A stretch of 64,000 nt of DNA from Chloranthus sessilifolius (lineage: Eukaryota; Streptophyta; Magnoliopsida; Chloranthales; Chloranthaceae): positions 69,132,646 to 69,196,645 of the forward strand of contig CM037585.1 in NCBI GenBank assembly GCA_021018995.1. Reading direction: 5' to 3'. Below the pieces are notes generated by a model. It was not told the DNA's origin and did not search any database. It worked only from the letters and a program-made list of their open reading frames with translations. Position 1 is the first letter of the stretch; each line of letters begins with the position of its first letter. The position numbers and the translations under genes are program-made. Below are positions 35,162 through 46,420 of the stretch, piece after piece.

Positions 35162-36040
35162 GCCTTTTCCTTGGGTTTCCTTTCTACCACCTTTTTATCC
35201 TCCACCTCTTCCCTTAGCATGGTAGCAATTCGACTGCTACCTTGCATTCCCAATCCCGTCCATTCTCAATAACCCACGCAATAACACAACTCTTCGGGTT
35301 CAATACCCGGGATACAAAAGAGAAAGGAAGAAAAGAGAGTAGCAATAAAAAAAAAATTCCCCAAGACTTCTAATTCTAAACTTGAAATAAAATCCAAAAC
35401 AACAAGAACTCAAAGCTTTTAGCTCACACATTTATAAACTACACCTCCTAAATTACCAAATGACAACTGTCACACCTTTGAACCCTTCCAATCTAATTAA
35501 ATCCAAACCAAACACATACTCCCTTAAAAATAAAAAAAAATAAATAAATAAATAAAACTAGAATCCATGACCAACCTAATAAACCAATAATTATGCAACA
35601 CTTATACTTTCAAGGAAACACAAATCCAAAGCAAAGTAAACAAGTCAAAAGGATTTAAACACTTAACACCCATCTAGAACCTTTGAAAACTCACACCTTT
35701 TAATAAGTATCATGTTGAATAAAAAAAAAGACCAAAACTCAAGTCAAATCAAACTTAAAACCAACAAGCGATAAAATAAAATGGCCCTCCAAAGTGAGAC
35801 CTTAACTTGTTTGGGGACCCCACAAAAAAAATGCCCCTGGCAATCCCATTAGAATCAAGTAAACCCTCTAAACAAAATTCCATAAAACAAAACTAATCTC
35901 AAGATAAGCTCTAAGCTAAATTAAATCCTAGACTAAATCAAATCAAATATGCATGACTAATCCATTAAACAAGTACTAAGCATAATAAACAAAAATAATA
36001 CTCTTTTATTTATGACTAAATATTTTATATAATATCACCG

Positions 36041-36054
36041 GAGGTATACCTCCT
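36041..36054. terminator. GGAGGTATACCTCC palindrome
   Basis: A perfect 14-bp palindrome followed by TGAAATTACAAC, in the same context as the one at 34867. Confidence 0.4.
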
Positions 36055-38393
36055 GAAATTACAACCCAAAACGAAAACCTAGAACCTAACTTACAACCCA
36101 AAACGAAAACTGGAAACGAAATCAACACTAAGCGAGGAGCAAAACTCCCAATCAGAGGCTTCAGGAAGGATTGGTTGGGGAACACATCCCTTCACATGTA
36201 ACACCTTCCTCTTCCGCCATCTTCACCTCCTCCACCGCCGTCTCCTCAACGCTGCCTTCACTGCTCCCTAAAAGGGATCGATGTGAAGACTAACATCCTC
36301 ATTCCCAATACTGCCCATTCCCAGAATAATGTTGTCCCCGAGCATTGCCTCAAGGAAAAGATTACATGAAGTAATGAACATAGGAAGAAACGACATCCCA
36401 TTCGAACAGTTAGATCACCCGATATCGCTAAAATACAAATTTTAGAACACAAAATATCCAGAAAAAGTAAAACTCGAGACTAAACCAAAGAATGAGAAAC
36501 AAATGAAGGCTTCCTCACTTATATAGAGTATAGACTTAATCACGCGCCCAGACACACGCACTTAACTCGGTCACGTGCATCACACGATGCGCTCAATTCA
36601 AAACATGCGCTCCGACCCGAGTGCGCAATTGAACCATCGCCCGCACCAATGATGCGACGCTCCGATCACACGCCTATTGAAAAATGCGCAACCTCATTAA
36701 GCGACTCCCACGAGCCACGCAATATGAAAGGTCGCCCATGCAATAACCTCGTGACACCTTGATCACATGCTATGATTAGAGCGCATAATACATTCACACG
36801 CAAACTCACACACACATAAACAGCCCATCGAACCTGTGATCGCACGCACGAAAATAGGCATGCAATCATATTAAGCGGCATGTACCAAGCATGCAATACC
36901 TGAATTAATCCACCCTCACACCTTTTCACCCCACGTTGATCAAAATTCTCCTGTCCCATCACGTGGCTTCACACGCTGTTCAGAAAGAATGACACAACCA
37001 CTTACTCCTATCCCATTGCTTAACCTCGTCACACACATCCCATCACGATAAGATGTGCACACATGACGCCACCTCAATATCCAATCCCATCATGATAAAT
37101 CAATCATGCCACCACAACACCCTCTCATGACAAGCCAAAAAAAATGAAGCCAATCACGGCGTAACCACAACATGATCTTACATAACTCAAGGTCTGCCAA
37201 AGAAAGAAACAGGACGTATCTATCGCGCAAATATCCTAGCAGCGTCCCATCGCTAACTATTCTCATCCAATGACCCATCACAAACATCACTACCCAAAAA
37301 GATCATACAACACCTGCCACACCATATGAAAAAGGGAGAAAGCTCGATCATGTCCCATCGCTAAAGCAAAGAGCCCTCCTCCCGAATTGCTCACTACGTA
37401 ATAGTTACTAGACACCACTGCCAAAGTAGAAATGAATGAAGATTCGAGACTCCTACCATATCCTCTAGCATCCAACCAATGGCAAGTCCCATCACAACAT
37501 CACTTCTCCAAGACATTAAGTCCCACCAGGACTCACCAAGCTCGGCCACGGCGGACACGAGAAAAAGAGAAGAATCGACCGTACAAGCTACGCACAATCT
37601 AGGTAAGTATCACTCCTAGGTAAGTACTACCCACTTTTTAATTACTCAATATTTCTTGTAAAATATAGTAAGCTATGATTAAGTTAAAATATTTTCAAAA
37701 CCCGTCTCTCTCGACTCACAAATCACTGTAGTCCTCTCATAAGAGACAATCATTAATATTCACCGAGAAGGTTAGATGGAGCATCCAGCATGCCAAGTGT
37801 CGTCTTGACAACCATATCAACGGTTGGGTTCAGAAATCCCGTACTGGTGGATCTGCTTAGCGACGTCTCGGAAGCCACGTTTTCCATTGATTTACCACTA
37901 AATTGATCTTAAGTTAAATTCCCTAAAATTTCAAATTTCCAAAACCCCTTACTTACTCCCGAACAAAAATATTTTACTTCTAAAAAAAAAGAAGAAACAA
38001 AAAAAAAAAAACTCTTACCACTTACTCTTAAAATAAAAAATCTTATTCCAAAACCAAAAATCTTTTACTCCCAAAACAACAAAAATAGAAAGAAACCAAA
38101 GAAAAAAATGAACAAAGAAACTTTACCTACCCAAATTTCACTTCAATTACCAGCCCAAGCCAGCCATTCCATTGGGAAACTGAACAATGAGTACATTTAA
38201 TCTAAAAACTTACAAACGCCTATTGGAAAAGGAACGCCTGATGCAAATTGGTGTGAGCAATTTCGTGCCCAGTCTGACATGACTTGCGAAAGCCTTCGAC
38301 ATTATTTTGCATTGTATTATTATTAGTCCCTGGACCTACTTATGGACATTTGTATGACGCCCCCCGATACCTCGACTGTATCATACCCCTTTG

Positions 38394-38626
38394 TTTGACT
38401 ACCCCTTACAGTAGGCGACATACAACGGGATGCCCCTTACACCCACAGATTCGGATATGGTGATTCTCCTTTCCGTTTGACTGTCACTTATAGCAGGTCG
38501 TGCCACACGACTGGATGCCCCTTGCACCCGTAGAATAGGATATGCTGACTTCCCCCATGTACTGTCTATGATAGCGGGTCGCGATACATGACGAGATCGC
38601 CCCTGGGCATCCACGGCATGGAACAC
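38394..38626. repeat. 82-bp tandem repeat, nearly three units
   Basis: Units start at 38394, 38476 and 38558, each with TTTGACT or TGTACTGTC, a TA.AG.AGG or AT.GCGGG word and a GATGCCCCTTACACCC-type word. Copies are diverged by perhaps a quarter. Confidence 0.75.
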
Positions 38627-38823
38627 GCCAGTCGATAGCTACCATTGGGCCTCTGAATGCTCCATTTTAGCTTGTACAGATAGATAAGAAAGCCAAGCAT
38701 GTCATGTCAGCATCCCCAGTTCACATTTGTGATTTCCTAAGAGAAACAAGAAGACACCTCGGATGAGGGGTGCTTACTTCTTCGACGCATTCTTACTTCG
38801 CAAGAGCGCCGAAGAGGGGCATC

Positions 38824-41782
38824 GATAAACACTCCCATTTTTCCCTCTCAGAATGTATAAATTTGTTTGGTCAACCTATGACCTCATAACCCTAATTGGG
38901 ACCATATACTGAAACAATAGTATATGGCTGAACACAGGCTAAAATAATAGCTCTGTGGCTTAGACCTCTTAACCCTAATGTGGGGACCATATGCTGAAAC
39001 AATAGTATATGGCTAAACACAGGCTAAAATAATAGCTCTGTGGCTCAGGCCCCATGACCCTAATGTGAGGACCATACACTGAAATAATAGTACATGACTG
39101 AACACAGGCTAAAACAATAGCTTTGTGGCTCAGATCCCGACATAGGGAGACTATGTAATAAAATAATAGTATATAGTCAAAATGTTAACTGAAATAATAG
39201 TCTGGCATTTCAAACCCCTTAACCCTAATTGGGACCATATACTGAAATAATAGTATATGACTGAACAAAGGCTAAAGCAATAGCTTTGTGGCTCAAGCCC
39301 CATAACCCTAACGTGGGGACCATGCACTGAAATAATAGTGCATGACTGAATACAAGCTGAAACAATAGCTCTGTTGCTCAGATCCCAATGTAGGAAGACT
39401 ATATACTAAAACAATAGTATATAGTCAAAATGCAAACTAAAACAATAGTCTGGCATTTCAGACCCAACCCGGACCCGGATAGCCTCGAATTACATGCCTA
39501 AAACTATGCGCGTAATTCGATTGCATTCAAAACCACACACGTGCAATCAGTCCCCCTTTCAGACCAGAATTTCTTTCCTAGATCACCTCAAGACTCAATC
39601 ACGCGCCCCACATGAGACGCGCGATCGGATTGAGTGCCCCACCACAGGCGCGCAATCGGCCAACGCCCAACCTAGTCTTACAGTCCTTGACCCTCAAGCT
39701 TCCTCGATTAAACGCTTGGAAAGAGGTGCTTAATCGGATTACGCACCCCATAATTGGTGCTCAATTTATCCTAATATTATTAGTACTAGAAAACTTGTTG
39801 AGCAAGTCAGCCGGTTGCTCACTGAGTCGGTGACCGACCCAAAGCGATTAAGCACTGGGAGACCAGCGCACAATCCAGTTAAACGCTTGAAATATGGCAT
39901 TTAATTGGAGAAAAACCTATAAAAGATTTTTTTCTAATTCGCCCCAGGAGAGACTGGCAATTTTGAGAGAATGGATTTTTTTGGGATTTCGAAACCAGAG
40001 AACTCCGAGAACGAACATATAGAGGAACATAGCCATGATTTCGAGATTCAAGCTTTGAATCTTCGAGATTTCTCTCTGCAGCCCCTGCCCTATGTAAAAA
40101 TTCAACCTTTAGCCTCAACCCCTTAGTTTAATTTTGGTTCTTAGACCTAGGACTTCTGTTAGTTTTAATTATTAATATCAAATTTTCAGTTTTAAACCGT
40201 AGCACCCTTTTTTTTAGACCTTAATTCTTAATATCCGGTTCTACTTCATTTCTAGAACTAGTCCTTAATCTGACTGTCTAATTCACCAACCCTAGACGCA
40301 ACTCTATTCTAAAATCTTAATCTCCAGTCCTATCATTAATCTCTGGTTCTCAATCATACGGTCTGTTTTTCTTATTTCGGACCCGAATTCAGTCCTAGAA
40401 TTTTAAATTTTAATTTTAATTTCTTAATTCAATACTTCTAAAATCCCAAATATTCATTTATTTTTCTAAAACTTTAGTTTCTTAATTTAATTCACAATTA
40501 TAATCCTGAAATCGACTCTGAATATCGAAAAATATCAACATTATAATCCAAAATCTAATTTATCTTTAATTTCAGCCACCCGATTTGCCCAAGGGAGCTT
40601 ACGGAGGGTACTCGGGAATGAGGCCAATCCTCATTAACATAGCGAGCCCAAAACTCCTTTTTTGTAGAATTATTTTATTGCTTTAATTAGGATTAGAAAA
40701 TTAGTTCCACAACCTTTTCTTAGATTTTTAGTATGATTAATTTACATGCTTTATTTTAATTTAGATCTTTTGAATAATTGCCTTGATTAGAACTCTAATA
40801 AAATTAGTTCCTTTATTTTAATTAGATAATTCTAGCATAGTTAATTCCTCGCTTTATTAGATTTCAGTATAGTTAATCATTTTTTTATTAGAATTTTAGT
40901 ATAATTAACTCATTGCTTTGATTACAATTCTAGGAAAAATCGGTTCCTTTATTTTAATTGGATTTTAGCATAGATAATTCATTGCTTTAATTAGAAATTT
41001 AGGATAATCAATTTCTCGCTCTGATCAGAATTCTAGTAAAATTAGTTTCTTTATTTTAATCAGAATTTTAGTAAAATCAGTCCTCCATTCCAATTAGAAT
41101 TCTAGTAGGACTATTATAATTGCTCTAATTAGAATTTCACTCAAATTATAATATTTGCTCCAGTTAGAATTTCAATACAATTACCATATTTGCTTCACTT
41201 AAAAATTTCAGTTTAATTAGCATGCTTGACTTAATTAGAGTTTCGTTAAAATTAACATATTGGCATTCCTGATATAATTAGGAGATTGATATCAATTGGA
41301 CCCTTAGTAGTATTAAGACACTAAATTAAGTAGAATTCTAATAAGATTAGGAAACTAAATTAATTAGACTCCTAATAGAATTATAATATTAGAATAGGCC
41401 ACTATAATAAATTCCCACACAACTAATCTCAATAGAATAAGGAAATCCAAACCGATCAGAATCACAACAATAACAGGGAAAGAAAAGGAAAACTAAACTA
41501 TCTAAATTATAAGGAAGAGTCATAGCTACTGACGTTCGCAAGCGAACGATTTAGTAAAGAAGTAACCCACACCCGCTCTAAAGCGTGATCATTGACGTAT
41601 TGCAGCGTCGTTAAATATCTACAGCTAGCGATCGCAACAACTAGGGATCTTCCTAGACAACCCCTTTTTTTTTATTTTACCTCCACTATTCTAAGCATCG
41701 CATCGCTAGAGTCCACTGGGACAGAATTTGGCCACTGATTCAACGGGGATCGAAAGGAACCCAGAAAAAGTGCACACCAATA
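38824..41782 (+). repeat. 3' LTR of element B
   Basis: About 2.96 kb, collinear with the 5' LTR: CATTTTTCC.TCTCAGAATGT start, seven satellite units, GCGCAATC zone, CACCCGATTTGCCCAAGGG, AT-rich zone, GTGCACACCAATA end. A purine tract GAAGAGGGG (38811-38819) stands just before. It is followed by the GTAGG duplication. Confidence 0.85.
38901..39460 (+). repeat. 85-bp satellite array in B's 3' LTR
   Basis: ACCATA-type starts fall at about 38901, 38986, 39071, 39148, 39234, 39319 and then the alternate GACTATATAC type near 39396. The pattern is three A-type units, one B-type, two A-type, one B-type. The 5' LTR has more units, so copy number changed after insertion or during copying. Confidence 0.85.
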
Positions 41783-41787
41783 GTAGG
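41783..41787. repeat. Target-site duplication GTAGG, right side of element B
   Basis: GTAGG follows the last LTR bases (...ACACCAATA) and matches 8298-8302 exactly. The sequence then resumes inside the minus-strand ORF of element C. Confidence 0.9.
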
Positions 41788-43661
41788 GTTCATGGTTGAG
41801 ATGGTGGATGTAAGTGTCTCAACCAACTTGGCCAACTGGGTTGCTCTCTGTTCATAGACTTTGTACAGGGACAGTGCATTGTCCACCTACTTCTGCATTA
41901 TCTTCATTTCCTTTTCATGGTGCACTGATTCTTTCTCCATCAGCTTCTAGTAATTAGACTTCATCAGGGAAATCTGGTTGTCATAAAAATTCTGAACCAT
42001 CTCATTGACAGACTCCACCATTATGTGGACATTCCTCTGCACATATGGATCAACAGTCATAGACTTGCTGAGGGTGTAAAACTTGGGTATGGGTATGGCA
42101 TCAATAGGGACAATGGCCCAGTCATCAAGGTCATCTATAGGAGAAGAGATGATAGTCAGGTTAGTACAAGTGCTTGGAGATGATGGGGGGTTAAATGGAA
42201 GGATAAATGTCAGCTCCTCTTTAGGGGGTTTAGTTTGGGTGATGGTTGAGGTAGATGGGAGTAGGACAAGCTCATCAGTTTCAAAATCAGTTTGGGTGGC
42301 AGCATCAGCTATTGCCACTAAAGTTGAAGGCTCATGTGCAGGAAGAGGTGTAGGTACAAGCATGGGTGTGGGCATACGTGGTTGAGGGTGTGGAGTTATG
42401 TCCTGAAGGGTTGTTTCAATGGAATGGAGGTTGCTTTGTATGGTGGCCTGGTTTTTAGTGGTGGGATGGAGTTGGGTTTGGAGAGAGGGAAATTATTTGG
42501 GAAAAGGGGTCTAGTAAGGCTAAGGGTATAGGTTGGGTCGGTGGGATTGGTTGGAATGGTGATGTAGGGGCATGGTGGAAGTGGTCAGGCTGTGGAGAGT
42601 CTGGGAGGGGTGTGTACTCATACCCGATATCCTCCACAATGGAATCAATCAAGACTGAGTACTCCTCAGTGATGAACTACTCCAGGTCATGGGGACTTAT
42701 AGATGGGAGGGAATGGAGAGGAGAGGAAACTAGGTTAGTGGGGCTAATAGGTTCAAAGGGTGTTGCACTGATAGTGATCGTAGGTCCACTGTTAACATAT
42801 GTAAATGGGGAAGGTGGGTCTGTGGATGATATGTCAGTGGGTTCAGGGCTTGGAATGGGTGGAGGTAGGGAAATGGATGGGCTAGGTACAATGGGTGCTA
42901 TTTTTGGATGGTGGGTTCTCCTTTGGTATGTTCTTTTGATGGTGGGAGTGGGTAGGGTAAATGGTAATATAAGAGTTGGAGCTGACACTGCGGTGATGGT
43001 GGTAATTGTGGAGGATGTTGAAGTGGAAATGGTAGGAATGGGAGTAAGAATGGAAGATGTAATGGAAATGCTTGGAGGTGGGATGGGGTGTGACGTAAGA
43101 TGCACTGAGCTAGAAGTAATAGGTTCCACAAGAGAAGCTACTGAAGTATCTGCTGATGACACAAGGATGAGTGGTACAAAAACTGATGATGCTTCTATAG
43201 TAGCTGTGGGTAATGCTACTAAGCTGTCAGCAGAAAGTGCTGCAGGGGTAGTAGCAGTGGTGGCAATAGGAGTAGTTGCTAATGTATCCACAGTCCCCTT
43301 CTTCCTCCTTCCCATCAAGGTCATGCTTATTGTCCATAACTTATTCCCAAACACTACAGGGGGCAAAGTCATCAGTTGGCTCCCCCTCCTTCCAGACATA
43401 TTTCCCTCTCTTATACAAGGCTGTGATGACCCTGTAGTAAGGTAAACCCAATATTGTTTACCTCTTCCTAACCTTCCCATGGATGTCCCACATCCCCTTA
43501 AAGATCAACTCAGGAGCATTGAAAAATGCCCCTTTGATAAAGAGTAAAGGGCATCCACAATGGGAGGCCTTCTTTCTTGCTGATGTCCAACTAAAAATGC
43601 ATTCTTCCTCAGAATGTTGTCCATGAATACCAGGCTTGTGTTGAAGTCCCTCCTCCTAAGT
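41788..43661 (-). pseudogene. Ser/Thr/Pro-rich coding piece of element C ORF
   Basis: Minus-strand frames 41947-42375 (142 codons) and 42677-43480 (267 codons) are strongly Ser/Thr/Pro/Ile-rich, with SSSVHLTSHPIPPP and PTISTSTSSTITTITAVS in the larger one. The upstream part (43480-43661) has a more globular composition, with KNAFLVGHQQERRPPIVDAL readable. This is the strand expected from C's LTR orientation. It is bounded on the left by B's target duplication and on the right by D. I do not recognise the protein. It is broken in a few places. The plus-strand frame at 42612-43445 is its shadow. Confidence 0.45.
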
Positions 43662-46237
43662 TGTAGACACCCCCATTTTGCCCTCTCGGAGTATATAAGT
43701 TTGTTCGGTCAACCTTTGACCTCAACTGTGACTCTTCGAAAAGGACTTACCTTCCCCAAGGGTTTCGAAACCCTAACGTGGGGACCATATGCTGAAATAA
43801 TAGTGTATGGCTGAATGCAGGCTGAAACAATAGCTTTACGGCTCAGACCCCATAACCCTAACGCGGGGACCATATGCTAAAACAATAGTGTATCGTTGAA
43901 CACAGGCTAAAATAATAGCTCTGCGGCTTAGACCCCATAACCCTAATGTGGGACCATATACTGAAACAATAGTATAAAGCTAGACACAGGCTAAAATAAT
44001 AGCTCTGTGGCTCAAATCCCATAAAGGAGGGGACCATATACTAAAATAATAGTATATGGCTGGACACAGGCTGAAACAATAGCTCTGTGGCTTTGACCGC
44101 ACAACCTTAGGCGGGAACTATATACTAAAACAATAGTATGTAGCCGAAACGCAGGCTAAAACAATAGCTTTACGCCTCAGACCCGACCCAGACCTAGGAC
44201 AATCCCAAATTACGCGCACTGAACCATGCACGCAATTTAATTGAGTGCCACACCACCAGTGCTCAATCAATCTTGTCAGACCAAACTTCCCCTCTTTCAG
44301 ACCGCCTTGAGACCTGATTGCAGCTCCAACAAGTGTGCGCAATCGGATTAAGCGTTCCATCACCGGCACTCAATTGGTCTGCTTCAGACTTGGTCTCTAA
44401 GTCCTCAGACTGCCAAAATTCCACGATTAAGCGTCATGCATATAGCGCTTAATCAGATTGTGCACACCAAACTTGGCACGCAATTACTCTAATTAGACTA
44501 GGATTGGGACACCCCAGCTGAGCCAGTTAGCCGATCACTCACTAAGTCGGTCACCGACTCAAAGTGGTTAAACGCCTGATATTGGGCACACAACTCAATT
44601 AAGCACCCTAGATGGGGCACGTAATTGAAGTTGACCGACTAATTACACGCACCCCACAGGGCGCGTAATTAGCAAAATACCTATAAATAGACCCCCTTAA
44701 CTCGACTCAAGGGGACACAACAACGACTTCGAGATTTGAGTTTCAAGTTCTCTGCCTTCAAGCTTAGTATTTCGAGATTCCTCTCTGCAGACCCGGACTT
44801 AGGTATAATTTTTCTTCTAGTTCTTAGTTCTTAGTTCTTAGTCTCTTAGATCTCAGATTTCAACTATTAATTTTTATAATTTTCAGTCTTAGGCCGTAAT
44901 ACCCTTTTTTTAACTCATATTTTAATCTCCAGTTCTAATTCTTAGTTTTTTAGAACCAGTCCTTAATTCTATTCACTATTTTAAAGTCTAATCTCAATTT
45001 TCAGTCCTATCATTAATCTCTGGTTCTAGTTCTTAGTTTCCAGAACCAGCCCTTAATCATACGTCCTGATTTTTTTTTTTCGATCCCAATTACAGTCTTT
45101 AAATTTTAGATTCTAGTCTTAATTTACTGATTCCTTATAGTTCTAGATTTTAAATCCCAATTTATTAATCTATAATCCAAAAACTATTGATTTTTTTCAA
45201 TCCAAAAATATTGTCTTATAATTCAAGTTCAATTTACTTTAATCTTAGCCACCCGATTTGCCCAAGGGAGCTTACCGAGGGTACCCGAGAACGGGGCCGA
45301 TCCTCCTTAGCAGGCAGGCCAAAAACCCCATTTTTTAGATTTTTAGTAAAAAATCAGTTTATCTATTTTAATTAGAGTTTCAGTAAAATTAGTAGATTTT
45401 TAATTAATTAGAGCTTTGATAGAAGTATATTTTAATTAATTAGAGCTTCAAGAGAATTAGTATATTTCTAATTAGCTTCCGTAGAATTAACATATTTGCA
45501 TTCCTAGTACAATTAGGAGACTAATATTACTTATACTTCTAGTGGGATGATGAAATTTGGTTAGTTATTAGTGAAAGTAAATTATTTAAATTAATTAAAT
45601 TCCTAGTATAATTAGGATATCAAATTAGTTAGACTAAGATACTTAAATCAATTAGACTCCTAGTTAATTAGACTGCTAATAGAATTAACATACTTAGACT
45701 CCTAGTAGTATTAGGAGAATTAATTAGATTTCTAATAAAGATTAAGACACTGAAAGTAATTAGACCAGGATTAGGAGACTCAAGTAGATTAGGATATCAA
45801 GTAGACTCCTAGTATGACTAGGAGAAGTTAATTAGGTTAGGATAAAAAGGAAGAAGACCAAGAGTTAAAATAGTATTAAGCAGACTCCCAGTAGAATCAG
45901 GAAACTCTACTTAATTAATCAACACAACAAAAGGAAAATAGGTTATCTAGACATCCGAGCGACCCAGTGCTGTTGGCATTGGCAGGTTGACTATTCAGTA
46001 AAGAAGAAACCCACACCTCCTCACAAGCGTGATCATACGTGTTGCAGCGTCGATAAATATCTACACCTGGCGATCACAACGAACTAGATATTTTTGTTAC
46101 AAATTTACCTCTTTAATTTTAGCACTTATTATTTTCTAAATAATCACTCCACCACCCATCGCCAGAGTCCACTTGGGATCGAATTGGGCCACTCTTTCCG
46201 AGGACCGAAATGAACATAGAAAAAGTGCGTACCAACA
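43662..46237 (+). repeat. 5' LTR of element D
   Basis: It starts TGTAGACACCCCCATTTTGC and ends GTGCGTACCAACA, 2.58 kb. It has satellites of 80-85 bp (starts near 43784, 43869, 43953, 44033, 44113), a GCGCAATC/TTAATCGG zone (44200-44660), CTATAAATAGAC (near 44682) as a plausible TATA box, ATTTGCCCAAGGGAGC and a TTAATTAGA-rich zone, in the same order as B. Confidence 0.8.
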
Positions 46238-46240
46238 AAT

Positions 46241-46257
46241 TGGCGATCGCGATGGGA
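46241..46257 (+). other. Primer-binding site of element D
   Basis: TGGCGATCGCGATGGGA follows the LTR end by three bases, as in element B. Confidence 0.7.
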
Positions 46258-46420
46258 CCTCTTATTGTCAAAGTCGCTCTTACCTAGATACTTAGTTTTA
46301 TTTTGTTGCAGTTTACGTGCTTTTAACTAGTTGCAAACAAACAAATAAAATAGAAAATATGAAAATATATATATATATAATAAATAAATAAATAAATAAT
46401 ATAAAAGAAGCGAAGAGTAT

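Larger units (their letters stand above)
34204..38823. other. Long tail of element B between antisense gene and 3' LTR
   Basis: Mostly AT-rich and without a recognised gene. Two diverged blocks of about 1.2 kb seem related: each has an A-rich zone with AAAATGCCCC, an antisense open stretch and a small palindrome (34867 and 36041). From 36520 to 37600 GCGCAATT/TTAACTCG words recur, as in B's LTR. An 82-bp tandem repeat (38394-38626) and a purine tract (38811-38819) precede the 3' LTR. Confidence 0.5.
8303..41782 (+). mobile_element. Element B: complete Tat/Ogre-like Ty3 LTR retrotransposon with three solo LTRs inside
   Basis: Order on the plus strand: 5' LTR, primer-binding site, gag, protease, G-patch-like stretch, a duplicated Cys/His motif, RT, two RNase H regions, integrase, noncoding tail, antisense PMD gene, long tail, purine tract, 3' LTR. 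The 33.5 kb span includes about 7.9 kb of later insertions (F, a C-type LTR and an E-type LTR). An eye count over about 420 bp of the two LTRs (14520-14930 against 41080-41490) gives roughly 5-7% difference, so the insertion is probably millions of years old. The coding part has many breaks and looks dead. Confidence 0.85.
4197..43661 (-). mobile_element. Element C: LTR retrotransposon on minus strand, split by B and D, partial
   Basis: C is visible as two pieces, 4197-8302 and 41788-43661, separated by element B and its GTAGG duplication. On the minus strand the order is an ORF rich in Ser/Thr/Pro, a noncoding tail, the signature TTTGCTCGAGGACTAGCAAA with a G-rich run, and a 3' LTR ending at 4197. 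That signature is a familiar 3' feature of some plant Ty3-type elements, but I cannot name the lineage. The rest, including the 5' LTR, lies beyond D and the window. It is broken. Confidence 0.6.

Noticed and set aside
42612-43445. 277-codon plus-strand frame rich in Gly/Val/Met
   Set aside because: It is the complement of the Ser/Thr/Pro-rich minus-strand ORF of element C; the strand agrees with C's LTR orientation and the composition is that of a shadow frame.
8340-44170. Interstitial telomere repeats from the many CCCTAA words
   Set aside because: CCCTAA occurs once per 85-bp unit and is never in tandem, so it is part of the LTR satellite.
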